DNA of 64,000 bases from Isochrysis galbana (taxonomy: Eukaryota > Haptophyta > Isochrysidales > Isochrysidaceae): NCBI GenBank assembly GCA_018136815.1, contig CM030940.1, forward strand, positions 2,148,901 through 2,212,900, given 5' to 3'. Of this stretch, positions 20,747 through 30,499 are shown piece by piece. Numbering within the stretch: position 1 is the first letter of the stretch; each line of letters begins with the position of its first letter. The notes under the pieces are model-generated. The model made no database searches. It had not been told where the DNA came from and worked only from the letters and a program-made list of their open reading frames with translations. Position numbers and translations under genes: made by a program.

Positions 20747-21435
20747 GGGACGCCCCGAAAGCGATATACATTCTGTATCTAGTAGCATGGAGGTTTATCA
20801 TTACTGATTTTTATAGAATACACTACGACGGAGTTGTTTTCTCAGAAGAATCAATACTGATAAGAACAATAGAACGATTCACCACGCTAAGTAAAGCTCT
20901 ACTCTTCGCAAACGAGACCGACGCGGCAAGAACCGCCCAAGCGGGCATGGGTAGACAACCCAAAAAACGGATAGACATAAGCGACTTGAGGCCCGTTTTC
21001 AGTATGAACGACAACGGCGGGCTCAAACCCAGCAAGGAACTAGTGAATCTAGCCACAAAGCTGAGGATAGCACACGCTGTCGAGGAACCCAAGGAGCAAC
21101 AAAACAAAGACGAATAAGCCAACAAAACATAGAACAAGGTCAACACCAGAGACGCAGCTGACCCGGCGCCACTGTCACACTAGGCGCGAACGAAGGCAGA
21201 CGCGAACACCAAAAGAGAAGACACAACAAGCCTGCCCGGCCCCCGCACTCCGAACCAGGCCTTAGGTAGCGCACCAAGGCCGGACCCCGGAAACCGAAGC
21301 GAAAAAGGAAAGAAGGGGGGCAGGGGAAGAGGTGGAGGGAGGGAAGTAAGGGCGATGCAAGTAGAGAAGGGAGACCAGTCCCAGTCAGTAGTAGGTGTGT
21401 AGCCCAGAATCTTCAGATGGTTTTTTTTTTCAGGC
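20747..21435 (+). mobile_element. LINE family 2, last part of ORF2 plus 3' UTR
   Basis: The frame to 21117 ends the ORF2 protein: AWRFIITDFYRIHYDG aligns with AWRYILTDFYNIQYGN of the family 1 LINE, and both continue with a similar basic tail. The UTR runs to about 21435 and finishes GTAGCCCAGAATCTTCAGAT then GG and a run of T. The element is 5'-truncated and joined 5' end to 5' end with the minus-strand LINE piece at 20541-20746. Confidence 0.85.
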
Positions 21436-21545
21436 ATGTCAGGAGGATGGGTGGTTCCTCCCCCATGGCAGGGGAGGAGTGGAGAGAGGGGGGGGCTCGT
21501 GCTCGTGCCCCCCCATGGGTCAACCAAGTATAAACTTGGTTGAAG
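21436..21545 (-). repeat. Dispersed repeat D, copy 3
   Basis: Directly follows the T run of the LINE at 20747-21435. It contains CCCATGGCAGGGGAGGAGTG and the GGGGGGCTCGTGC hairpin and ends with ACCAAGTATAAACTTGGT. A neighbour relation with the LINE 3' end is seen only in this copy, so it is probably chance. Confidence 0.7.
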
Positions 21546-21867
21546 TACCTACTTAAAGATAGTGCCAAAGCTTGGTAGATAGCCAACTAAGTAGTTAGCT
21601 GAGTAAATTGTTCCACGCCTTAGGGGCCACGACGACGAAGAACCAGGTGCCAGCCTTCAACTTCAACGCTCAACGCGCGCTTATTTAGGAATTGGCTGGG
21701 CACGGAGTAGCGAGCGGCTAGATTTTCCACAGCGCGAGCGGCAATTTTCTCGCCAACGAGAGGAGGTTTACCACCCTAGAGTGAGTAAACTTGCCCTACC
21801 AGATTTTACACAAAAATCGCGAATTGTGTACTCAATGTCAATTTCCCGAGTGTTGGCAGCCGATAGC

Positions 21868-22059
21868 CTATAGATGGGAAATACGAAATACGTATTTACC
21901 GTATTTGGCCAGAGGCCAAATACATACGTGTTTGGCTGTATTTGAAGCGTGTCCTGGGTGGTAGGCCTCGAATGTATTTGAAATATATTTTGCCGGAAGC
22001 CAAATACATATGTATTTGGCTGTATTTGCGGGCCCCAGCACCGTATTTCCCATCTACAG
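21868..22059. mobile_element. 192-bp MITE with 15-bp inverted ends
   Basis: The element is bounded by TAGATGGGAAATACG (21871-21885) and its exact complement (22042-22056). Inside are nested palindromes built from CCAAATACAnnTGTATTTGG. A partial copy lies at 2000-2075. No clear target-site duplication is seen. Size, inverted ends and lack of coding capacity suit a non-autonomous DNA transposon. It lies about 90 bases upstream of MOG1 and could carry promoter elements. Confidence 0.75.
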
Positions 22060-22150
22060 TTGGCAAGGGGGGTAATAGGGAAATGATAAATATAGAAAGT
22101 AGAAAGAGGGGAGGGGGGGGAGGTGGCGGGAAAAGGGGTAGCAGCCGGCG

Positions 22151-22702
22151 ATGGCTCGGCGAGATCTCTACGGCGGCGCGCTCTCCATGGCGGCGGAGCT
22201 GACGCTCGATTGGCTGGACGCGAGTGACGTACGGCCCGTCCCAGACCACCAGGAGGTGTGGACGGAGCCGGCTGGCCGCGCAGATCGCGCGCTGCTGGTC
22301 GAGCTCAACGAGGCGCTGCCGAGCGAGCTGACCGTTGCTGTGCGCGAGCACTTTGATGAGCTGTACAGGGTGGACGGCTGTGCCTCGGCCAGTGTCCTTA
22401 GCGTAGAACAGCTGCAGCCGGCCCAGCTTAGCCTGAGCGAGAGCGAGAGACAGCTTGGGCACCACCCTGCGGTCGCTCTTGCTGGCACACACTCACGTGC
22501 AGATGGCACATGTGTCTTGGTTTCTCTCGTGCTCGTAAGGCTTCAAGCGCAGAGCACAGACCTACTCATCGTCGTCTACCGACCCATACCGGAGGCAAGG
22601 CTTCCTCCATCGTCGACAGACATTGTGGCCGATGCTGCGCTCGCCGCAAGTGTGCGCAACACACTGCTCGTTCAAGACTGGGGACTCTTCCAGACTGCAT
22701 AG
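22151..22702 (+). CDS. MOG1: Ran-binding MOG1 homologue
   Basis: A 183-residue protein of the MOG1/RanGRF family, which binds Ran and promotes nucleotide release in the nuclear transport cycle. The N-terminus shows the family signature in order: RDLYGGALSM, then LDASDVRPVPDHQEVW (compare the usual DVSDxRQVPDNQEVF) and ALLVELNEALPSE, then the helix REHFDELYR. The C-terminal half has the expected beta strands (VLVSLVLVRLQ, TDLLIVVYRP) and ends VRNTLLVQDWGLF. The length equals that of animal and yeast relatives, so the single-exon model looks whole. The ATG at 22151 begins just before the conserved start. Confidence 0.92.
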   Translation: MARRDLYGGALSMAAELTLDWLDASDVRPVPDHQEVWTEPAGRADRALLVELNEALPSELTVAVREHFDELYRVDGCASASVLSVEQLQPAQLSLSESERQLGHHPAVALAGTHSRADGTCVLVSLVLVRLQAQSTDLLIVVYRPIPEARLPPSSTDIVADAALAASVRNTLLVQDWGLFQTA

Positions 22703-22954
22703 ATCATATGCTTGGGCGCCGCCGGAGAAGCGGAACATCAGCGTGTCTAGAATACGGACAGGAGACATGCCGGAACGTGCTGCACGACGAATCTTGCGAT
22801 GGGGTCCCCAATGTAGCTCGCGCCCCGTGCGCCTGGGAAATTACATATCATCATCGCTAGAGGTTTGGCGAGATACTCATTTCAACCCCTAATCGTTGCC
22901 TCCACGGAGGATCATGGACGTCCATGGTGCCCCCATCAACTACCCATTAACTGC
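22703..22954. other. MOG1 downstream region
   Basis: No conserved frame and no shared repeat. Small open frames overlap the MOG1 3' end without support. It presumably holds the 3' UTR. Confidence 0.4.
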
Positions 22955-23195
22955 CACAACTAATAGATCGGTTAAACAGGGGCTTGTTAACTACTAGTTA
23001 GGGTTAGGCTGCATTTTTTTACTGTGGCGCGATGCCCCCCAAAAAACTCCACGGCCACGGGGGGCCACCTACCACCACGAAAATCATCGTCAAAAAATGG
23101 TGCGATTGGCCCCCCCTCTCCCCCTTCAGTCACGCGCGCTCACGCTCTACCCGTAATAAATTTCCGGTCGCGCCCGCGGGGGGAGCCGCGCCCTT
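22955..23195 (+). mobile_element. Short repeat family F, copy 1
   Basis: From GGTTAAACAGGGGCTTGTTA through GGTTAGGCTGCATTTTTTTA to GCGCCCGCGGGGGGAG the stretch matches the reverse complement of 41455-41690 with modest divergence. Shorter relatives lie at 60250-60417 (-) and 38526-38620 (+). Three of the four share the boundary TAGGGCGGTCAAACAG. Non-coding, repeated and about 235 bases long, it is probably a non-autonomous element. Confidence 0.65.
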
Positions 23196-23277
23196 GCCAC
23201 TGCACATACTTGCATCTGCCGATGTGCGAAGCCGTTGTGGCCTCATAGAAAATGATGAGGCACCACCCTGACGCCAC

Positions 23278-26200
23278 TTATTTTGGCTCCACGACCTTGT
23301 CGTGTGCGATCCCTGTCGCGTGTCCGTCCGTAGGCACCCCGGGCAAAGCGCGACTTGGCCACGGAGAGCGCCCGCCCTTAGGTGTGGCTGCGCTAGCATC
23401 GGGCGTAGCCGACCATGCGGGCGTGTGCGCACACTTGAAAGTACAGATACTCGTCAAATCGCCTTCAGATGGGGTCCGAGATGGCGGCCCAACAGTCCTG
23501 CATGACGCGGTCGACGAGAGCCTACTTGATCTAGGGTTACTAAAGAAATGGCGTCGGCCGCTTCGTTCAGCCTGAATCGCGGTCTGCCGCAGGTCCTCGA
23601 GCTGGTGAAGTAAGTTTTGGTTGCGATCCCTCAAGTCCGTCATGTCGTCGCGCATGTCGTTGGCTTCGTCGAGCGCCTGCGCCAACTCCGCCTTTACGAT
23701 TTCAAGCTCGTGCGTCAACTGATCGATGCGCAGACATTCTGAACGCTGCAAACCTTGGGGCCCTCTTGCAGAAGTACTCCGAATGCCACTTAATGCAACC
23801 GCCGCTCTCACAGCACCCAATTGGGGTTGTGCCCGATGGAAGGCTGGAGACGAACCAAGGGAACCAAAATTATCGTCCTGGATAGGAGTTGGGGGCTCCG
23901 ACGCAAACGGAGCAATCTTCGGGGGCAGCGGGAGACGCCCGAGACGCATATTGATGCAACTCGTCTGGCGCACAGAGAGGGGTCGTAAAGAGTGCGGCCG
24001 CGATGACACCGACCTGCTGCTTGTGTGCAGCTCGAAGGGGTCGAGACCGCGCAACTCGTCCTTTAGCATGGCAAGTCGCCACACGAAGATGAAGAAGCCT
24101 GTCGAGAAAACGCCGCTGAGGAGGATGAAAGCCTTGAAAAGGAAATACAGGAAAGGTGAACCCGACGCCGAGAAGGGGCTTGCGAGGTAGGCGATGATGA
24201 GGACCGCCGTTGTGCGCTCCACGTGTCCGGTGAGCACGAAGGACATCGCCTGCGCGTCAGAGATACTTTTCCGCAAGTGGCGCGCGCGGTGGCACAAGCG
24301 GACGCCGAACATGACCAAAAGAAATTGCTTCGCGAAGAGCAAGGCAATGACGGGTTCCGCGCCCGTTGTGAGTAAGTCGCACGAGCCATGCCATTTTTCA
24401 ATCCCGCTGCCGTCTTGTGCAAAGAATATCTCCACACGGTAGAATGGCGGGGCGATGGCCATCCAGATGGCGAGTAAGGGCACGTCAAGGAAGACCATGA
24501 GGCACACGAAAGACATCATGGCGCTCGCACGCATGCGCACCGACCGCATGGATGGATTGATCATGACCTTGACGACTCGCCACAGCTTGGCGATGAGTGG
24601 GCAAAACGTCAATGTCGTACCAAGGAAATAGAGCCACACTTGGGCACGGCATCCGGCATCGAGGAGGGGGTAGCGACCGGGCGCGCCGGCAGGAACCGAG
24701 GCAATTGGCACGCGTCCGTGGTGGTCCATCAGCATCAACAAACCCGCACAGGTCACCCCGACGCAGCCTGACGCCGTGAGAACGAGGAAGACGAACTGGG
24801 CCGTTTTGATAGTCGATGTCTTGCGGTAGGCGAAGAACACGGCTGAGGTGAGGACGAAGAAGACGAGAGAGATGGACGCCGGAATCGCCAGCAACGCCTT
24901 TGCAAGTGGGCTTAGCTCTCCAAGGTCGACTCGCGACTCGATCCAGCTCACGCCGTCGCATGTGACGGCGTGAAGCTCGACATCAATGGTTTTCCAGAGC
25001 TTTAGACTCAAGGGGTATACGTGCGACGGCAAAATCCTTTCCTCAATGTGGCTGTCGAGAAGCCACTGAAAGTACCGCAATGTCGCTCCGCATTGTACGC
25101 ATTCAGTGCCCTTATGGTGGCGTGTCATTAGTAAGGCTAGAGTGACGACGAGCGGATAGCATTGTGGGTGCGGGTGATGCTCTTGGTCCTCGCCGGCTGG
25201 CTCACCGGCGTCATAGCAAGCAGAGATAGCCTCCGCGGATTCCGGAGACACTGCCGTGGCCTCATCGTGCGGCGACACGAGCGATGCAACATTCATTTTC
25301 CCATTGTTGTTCGAGATAAAAGGGAGGACGCCGAGAGAAAAGGGCGTGGCTGAAATTCGGGAGGCTACTTCATCGCCGTCGGGCTCTATGATCGCGTGGC
25401 CAGTAGAAGCAGCGAAGGCACCTAAGTGGGCCGAAGGAACGAAGCGCTGCAACAAGTGCAGGAGAATGGAGCTCATATCCGACTCGAGGTCGTGGCCCAC
25501 GAGCACGATTTCTCGATGGAGTCCAATCGCCGAGGCGTAAGGCTCCAAGGCCATCCATGTGTTGAGCCGCACCAATCGTGGGTCGAGCCATCGTGACAGA
25601 TTACCCGCTAGGATGGCTGCTAGGGAGTCCAGATCGAGGGTGAGACGCCGATCCGCAAGGATGCAACCAGAATCATTATTTGATGTAGATCCGCAAAAGG
25701 AGAAGGCAGCGACCAGAGCAACACCGATGTACGGCACGGCTACAAAGTCCTCTTGCGAGAAGGAGTCGGTGCCGTTCAATGCGTGCAAGTGCGCAATCGC
25801 AAAATGAGTGCTGCCAGCCCGCAGGGCCGCTAGGCCAGCCGTCATATCCAAACCGGTGTACAAGACTTCAGCATCTCTGTAGAAGAGTTGATTTCGCGCT
25901 ATGCCCCTGGCCAGCCAGTCGATGCCGCTCCCAACCACCTTTTGGTGAGGCTGTACAAAATATGCTGGAAGACCTTGGCACTCTACGTCCACCTCAAGGC
26001 GCTCAAGGACCCGCCGACGCATGTCGCCCGGAAGGACGCTGAAGCCAAAACTCTTTGCTGTCGGCGCTGAGTAGTCAGAGCTAAGGAACCAGCGCCAGAA
26101 GAGAACCGTCTCCCGCCGTCTCGCGCACTCATTGGCGCCGAGGAAGTGACTTGTCCTAGTGCGCATTATGAGGTAGTGGACACCCGATATCGGCCAGGCG

Positions 26201-27075
26201 TGTGTGCTCCGCGCATGACTTAGGTCGAGAGTGAGACGTGTGGGGCCTTCTCCGTCAGTCCGGAATGTTGTTCTCACATCAGCGAGTGCGAGGGCGACAC
26301 TGCTTACCGTGGCGTCGACTGCAATCCTGGTAGCCGCGTCATAGAGTGAGATCTTCGGCACATCAACGTGTAGGAGCTCGGGCAGTGGGACATAGCCAAT
26401 CGAATACGGCGTGCGCAGGACGCAGGAAACGGCTCCATCCATGTCATTACCGCACATCGTCACGTTGGCGTCGGCCCAGCCCGATGGCCCCGGATCCTGT
26501 CCCGTTGGGACGAAGCGTGCAAGCGCACTCTGAAAGAGCCGTGTGGTAGAAGTAGCGCTGTTCGCAAAGAGCACGATGTCGGCGCCGATCAGCTTGCCGG
26601 CCGCGGCAAGGTCCGGGTTGGTCATCGCAATACGCGGATGGTCCCATCGCGTAATGACTGCGTGGAAGATGTCTGCAAGCACATCGGGGGCAAGCACAAG
26701 CCCGCCGTCGGACGCGTTGGGTAGGTTGTAGATTGGAACAATGGCTGTGGCGAGGATTGGATACAGCTGGAGGTCGTCCGCTTCGGCGTACTCGTAGTCC
26801 GCCAGAGGAACATCAGTGACTGCCCAGTCCAGCGGCGGTAAATCATGCTGGCAGGCGGCCGAGGCGTTCTTCAGGCGGCAAAGCGCGCTGGCAGGGTCTG
26901 AGGGCGAGTAGGAAAAGCCGACATCGAGCGGTGCGATGGTGTCGTCATTGCTGTAGTCGACAGAGAGAGCGGTGTGTAGCGGAAGCGTGAGTGAAGAGCC
27001 AGCGGATTGCAACACAAAGTCAGCAAGAGCGGACTTGGCGTTGAGGAGCAGGAGAAGGATGGAAAGCTGACGCAT
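23278..27075 (-). CDS. Class C GPCR with tandem PstS-like ligand-binding domains
   Basis: A 1265-residue single-exon receptor. Residues 1-18 form a signal peptide. Residues ~20-365 are a periplasmic phosphate-binding-protein-like domain: SAGSSLTLPLH, VTDVPL, then the PstS-type run VLADIFHAVITRWDHPRI (usual form VLADIFLGKITNWNDPAI), and TPYSIGYV. Residues ~370-715 repeat this fold in diverged form (LAAILAGNLSRWLDPRL, TPFSLGVLPF). Residues ~725-1000 are seven transmembrane helices of the GABA-B/metabotropic type, beginning after YRKTSTIKTAQFVFLVL. The conserved disulfide cysteines are present (DAGCR before TM3, GSCDLL in loop 2). The tail carries a coiled coil at ~1113-1168, as in GABA-B receptors. 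In both binding domains the phosphate loop is altered (SATSTTR and SDMSS in place of RSDGSGTT), so the ligand may not be phosphate. It shares an upstream region with the divergent gene at 28581. Confidence 0.88.
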   Translation of the reverse strand: MRQLSILLLLLNAKSALADFVLQSAGSSLTLPLHTALSVDYSNDDTIAPLDVGFSYSPSDPASALCRLKNASAACQHDLPPLDWAVTDVPLADYEYAEADDLQLYPILATAIVPIYNLPNASDGGLVLAPDVLADIFHAVITRWDHPRIAMTNPDLAAAGKLIGADIVLFANSATSTTRLFQSALARFVPTGQDPGPSGWADANVTMCGNDMDGAVSCVLRTPYSIGYVPLPELLHVDVPKISLYDAATRIAVDATVSSVALALADVRTTFRTDGEGPTRLTLDLSHARSTHAWPISGVHYLIMRTRTSHFLGANECARRRETVLFWRWFLSSDYSAPTAKSFGFSVLPGDMRRRVLERLEVDVECQGLPAYFVQPHQKVVGSGIDWLARGIARNQLFYRDAEVLYTGLDMTAGLAALRAGSTHFAIAHLHALNGTDSFSQEDFVAVPYIGVALVAAFSFCGSTSNNDSGCILADRRLTLDLDSLAAILAGNLSRWLDPRLVRLNTWMALEPYASAIGLHREIVLVGHDLESDMSSILLHLLQRFVPSAHLGAFAASTGHAIIEPDGDEVASRISATPFSLGVLPFISNNNGKMNVASLVSPHDEATAVSPESAEAISACYDAGEPAGEDQEHHPHPQCYPLVVTLALLMTRHHKGTECVQCGATLRYFQWLLDSHIEERILPSHVYPLSLKLWKTIDVELHAVTCDGVSWIESRVDLGELSPLAKALLAIPASISLVFFVLTSAVFFAYRKTSTIKTAQFVFLVLTASGCVGVTCAGLLMLMDHHGRVPIASVPAGAPGRYPLLDAGCRAQVWLYFLGTTLTFCPLIAKLWRVVKVMINPSMRSVRMRASAMMSFVCLMVFLDVPLLAIWMAIAPPFYRVEIFFAQDGSGIEKWHGSCDLLTTGAEPVIALLFAKQFLLVMFGVRLCHRARHLRKSISDAQAMSFVLTGHVERTTAVLIIAYLASPFSASGSPFLYFLFKAFILLSGVFSTGFFIFVWRLAMLKDELRGLDPFELHTSSRSVSSRPHSLRPLSVRQTSCINMRLGRLPLPPKIAPFASEPPTPIQDDNFGSLGSSPAFHRAQPQLGAVRAAVALSGIRSTSARGPQGLQRSECLRIDQLTHELEIVKAELAQALDEANDMRDDMTDLRDRNQNLLHQLEDLRQTAIQAERSGRRHFFSNPRSSRLSSTASCRTVGPPSRTPSEGDLTSICTFKCAHTPAWSATPDASAATPKGGRSPWPSRALPGVPTDGHATGIAHDKVVEPK

Positions 27076-27179
27076 CGGTGGGGGAGGGTGGCGGTGAAGA
27101 AGCGACAGGGTCTGTCAGAGGTCGTCTTGTTCTCCTCGTCTCTTGCCCTGACGCAATCACTGAGCCTCTGAGTCTCTCA

Positions 27180-27512
27180 GCCTTGAGTCGCTCCCTCCCT
27201 CCTTTCTCGCCGTCTCTCTCTCTCCCTCCCCCCCTTCCTCCCCCTCTCCTCTGTCCCTTTCTCTCCCCCTCGCCCTCTCTCCCACCTCAGCTCTCCCCAC
27301 ATTCAGCGAGAGGAGAGACTGAAAATACCTTCTTTGAATGGGGGAAAAAAATGTAGGAACATATGCTACCAAGTGAGAGAGAGGGAGAGGGGTGGAGTGG
27401 GGGGGCGGGGGGTGGAGAGAGAGAGAGGGAGAGTAAGTGAGAGAGAGAGTTCAGAGAGAGGAGGGAGGGAGGGAGGGAGGGAGAGAGAGAGGAAGAGAGA
27501 GAGAGAGAGAGG
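27180..27512. repeat. Adjacent CT and GA tracts upstream of the GPCR gene
   Basis: The + strand is C/T-rich at 27180-27300 and A/G-rich at 27365-27512, with GGAGGGAGGGAGGGAGG. The two blocks are mutually complementary in composition and could fold on each other. They lie 100-440 bases upstream of the receptor start. Confidence 0.75.
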
Positions 27513-27892
27513 TTCTCCTCGGGCGGCAACATCGAACCATATTCAAATCCAGCGCTACCGGCTGGGTGTGTGTGATAGGGCTCCGGGCGATGGCGAGCGT
27601 GAGGAGCGTTCTCAATCGAACAACCGCTGGCTCCCCTCTGATGGAACGGGCGATGGAATCCGCTGTGTTTCATCAGCAATCGATAAGAGTGCAATCGTGA
27701 CTCGGCCCGTCCTCTCCGTCCCCTCCGATTGAAATGGCGATGGAATCCGCCGTGTTTCACGAGCAGTGGATAAGAGTGCTAATTCGACCAAGCTCGCAGG
27801 ATCTTGGGTTTCGCTGCGATTGAATCGATGCTGCGGAAGGGCGGGCGCCCGTCTTTTCCCTCTGTCCTCGGCTTTCATCCGCTCGTCAGACC

Positions 27893-27959
27893 CGAGCGTC
27901 ACCCTCTCTCTCTCTCTCTCTCTCCCTCCCTCCCTCTCTCCCTCTCCCCCCCCCCCCCC

Positions 27960-28013
<54 letters not shown>

Positions 28014-28074
28014 CTCCCTCTCTCTCTCTCTCTCTCTCCCTCCCTCCCTCTCTCCCTCTCCCCCCCCCCCCCCC

Positions 28075-28128
<54 letters not shown>

Positions 28129-28150
28129 CTCCCTCTCTCTCTCTCTCTCT
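27893..28150. repeat. CT tract made of two units of about 116 bp
   Basis: A composite unit of CT repeat, CCCTCCCTCCCTC, a C homopolymer of about 17, then CT repeat ending in CCGTCTCCC occurs twice (marker CCGTCTCCC near 28009 and 28125). It is upstream of the glycosyltransferase-like gene on its coding strand. Confidence 0.85.
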
Positions 28151-28465
28151 CCCCCTGCTAGAGAAGGAAGACGGACCGGACGTCTCCACACATACAAACG
28201 GCATGGGAGGGACTAGTTCCTACAGCATCGCTGTGATGGGGTGGGAAGGACGGGCGGCGGCGCTCCATGTGGGTCTCGCCGTCGCCATGGGACCCACCCC
28301 TCGAGAGAGAGAGCGTCTCCGCGACGTCCTGGCCGGTCCCCCTCGGGATTAGAGAGGGATCGGGTCGGCCTTGTCTAAATTACATGTTCGCCCTCGGAGT
28401 CTCTCTCTCCTCCAGTACTCTCTGATCGGCCTCGGCTGGGGCTTCCCCGATCCCAGCGAAAGGGG

Positions 28466-28469
28466 GGGA

Positions 28470-28501
<32 letters not shown>
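28466..28501. repeat. Poly-G run
   Basis: More than thirty G residues, broken by one A, about 80 bases before the ATG at 28581. It could form a quadruplex on the coding strand. The exact length is error-prone in sequencing. Confidence 0.9.
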
Positions 28502-28502
<1 letters not shown>

Positions 28503-28580
28503 TGAGACGTCGTGGGGGGGGAAGGCGAACCATCGAGGAGGAAAGGAGGAGGACCTGTCCTCTCTTCTGCGGCAGGCAGG

Positions 28581-29483
28581 ATGGGGCCCCGCATCCTGTT
28601 GGCAGTGGTGACCGACAGCTCCACCACATCGCTCCGATTGCTGGAGCGCAACATGGCGGCTGTGGCGGTCTGGGCGGAGCAAGTCATTCGACCGCGTTGG
28701 GCGGTTATCGTCCACAACAACCGAACCGAACCGTGGAACAAGCTGAACGAGACAGCTGTACGACTGGGTGCGTCACTCAAGCTGCTCGCCGACGCCGAAC
28801 GACCGCCGTCCCGTGCGAAGCTGCTCTTCCAGTTGCGCTTCACACCCCTCCTTGACGACGAGGATTACATCTGGCTGCTCGATGGTGATATTGATCTCAC
28901 CCGGTTCCGGCTCGACGACTTCCTCACCCGTTGGCAATGCAGCTTCCCGTCAGGCCCTCCTGTCATTGCACAGCCGGTGGCGTTACACAGCACTCAGTAC
29001 TTTTGGCACCTCAACTGGGACACATGGGCCACTTGGCAGCCGCTGCCGTGGGGCACGCCGGTGCCCCTCGTCGAAATGCAGATGCCCCTAATGCATGGGT
29101 CGTTCTTCAAGCACCTTGCCAGTGGCGTGGGCCGCCATATTAGTGCCCGCGCCCTACAATACGACACTGATTGGGGGATCGACCTCATCTGGTGCGCCTA
29201 CGCGCGTTTGTGGCGCCCTAATCTTGAGCCATGTGCAGTTGTCCCAATCCCCATCCAGCATACCAACGCGCGCACCCTCGATAAAGACGCAGCCTTCCTA
29301 ATGCGTAGCGAGGAGCTCAAGCGGTGGATCCAGGCCCGGTGGCCCGAGCTATATCACTTCCCTCGCAACCTGACAATCCTGGCCCCCCCCACCGCTCGCA
29401 CCGCCTGGATTGAGTACTTCCGTACCAGCGGCCTCCCTTCGCACCGCGCCCGGAGCTGCGCTCACGAAGTGATCTCAAAATGA
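28581..29483 (+). CDS. Putative GT-A fold glycosyltransferase (DUF707-like)
   Basis: A 300-residue protein. The central run DDEDYIWLLDGDIDLTRF has the form of a GT-A glycosyltransferase nucleotide-sugar/metal site (DxD-like DGDID) and resembles the plant DUF707 pattern DYIFIWDEDL followed by a helix and a PxIAQPA-type strand (GPPVIAQPVALHS here). Later WGIDLIWCAYARLW and IPIQHTNARTLD match the expected D-W and H-containing C-terminal motifs of that group. No signal peptide or anchor helix is seen from the ATG at 28581. The frame stays open to 28512, but that part is purine/G-rich leader. Substrate unknown. Single exon, divergent from the GPCR gene. Confidence 0.6.
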   Translation: MGPRILLAVVTDSSTTSLRLLERNMAAVAVWAEQVIRPRWAVIVHNNRTEPWNKLNETAVRLGASLKLLADAERPPSRAKLLFQLRFTPLLDDEDYIWLLDGDIDLTRFRLDDFLTRWQCSFPSGPPVIAQPVALHSTQYFWHLNWDTWATWQPLPWGTPVPLVEMQMPLMHGSFFKHLASGVGRHISARALQYDTDWGIDLIWCAYARLWRPNLEPCAVVPIPIQHTNARTLDKDAAFLMRSEELKRWIQARWPELYHFPRNLTILAPPTARTAWIEYFRTSGLPSHRARSCAHEVISK

Positions 29484-29977
29484 AATGATAATGGTCTGTG
29501 TTGAGGTCCATCGAGTGCAATCGTGTACATGAGAGCTAGTTAGGGAAACATTTGAGAATATCGCACGAAGAACTCAAACAATGCTCCTCCTCCTCCCTCC
29601 CACCCCCTCGATTTGTGGAATGCTGCTGATTTCCCTAACCCTGAAAGGCCGCCGGTCGTCCGGCTGAAAGGCTCAGAAACTCACAAATCTCTACCCATTC
29701 ACTCTGCACTCCGCCTGAGCGAAGTCCATTTTTACTGCTCACGGCCAAGAGTAGCCTACCGGCCCTCTACAAATTGCGCGATGGCGATTCTTGAAGGTTC
29801 TGGCTAATTGCTACTATTGGTCCAACGTTTGTCGTTTTACGATCCGCCATCATCCCCGCCCCCGTCTCATCTTCTTCCATCCGCTTCCCATGTCGCATCC
29901 ATCCGCGAATACACCATCGACCCTATCTCCTTCAACTTCTCTTGGTTGTCACCCCCTTTGCTACTCGTAGGCGCTTG
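29484..29977. other. Intergenic stretch, no gene seen
   Basis: No conserved frame, no repeat shared with other parts of the window and no RNA gene noticed. Confidence 0.4.
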
Positions 29978-30110
29978 CGACTAAGTTTATTATACTTGGT
30001 TCGCTCATGGGGGGGCACGAGCCCCCCCTCTCTCCACTCCTTCCCTGCCATGGGGGAGGAACCACCCATGCTCCTGGCATGCCTGATGTTGCCAGGAGCA
30101 TTATTGCCCA
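29978..30110 (+). repeat. Dispersed repeat D, copy 4
   Basis: Carries ACTAAGTTTATTATACTTGG, then GGGGGGGCACGAGCCCCCCC, CCACTCC and GGGGGAGGAACCACCCATGC, in the same order as the copy at 11905-12040. Confidence 0.7.
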
Positions 30111-30499
30111 CTCTCTCCCTGCAGGCTCGCCTGTCTCGCTCGCCCTGTGTCGTAGCGACGCTCGTTTCCTCTTTCTTTGGGAACGAGTCACAAAGGCGCA
30201 CCGGCGGCTAGCGCGGCGCACGGTTCGTCCGGGGGGCCCAGAACGGGCTCATCGGGGGAACGGGGGAAGCCAAGGACGGGCATTTGAAATTGACGGGTGG
30301 AGGGCACGGAACGTGAATCGGAGAGGCGGAGGGGGTAACAGGATCGGGCGCGGTGAGCAGGTATTACTTACTTGGGACGCGTAGGGACTCGTAGACTCAA
30401 CGGGGTTACTTGGAAGACTCAGGGCTGGGGGCACTCAGGGGCCTGGTGGGGAGACACTGGGGGGCTACAGCCACCAGACGACACACCCACTCAACAAGT

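Noticed and set aside
21868-22059. hAT assignment for the TAGATGGG element with an 8-bp duplication
   Set aside because: The ends are good inverted repeats, but the flanks (CCGATAGC and TTGGCAAG) do not match, so the superfamily is left open.
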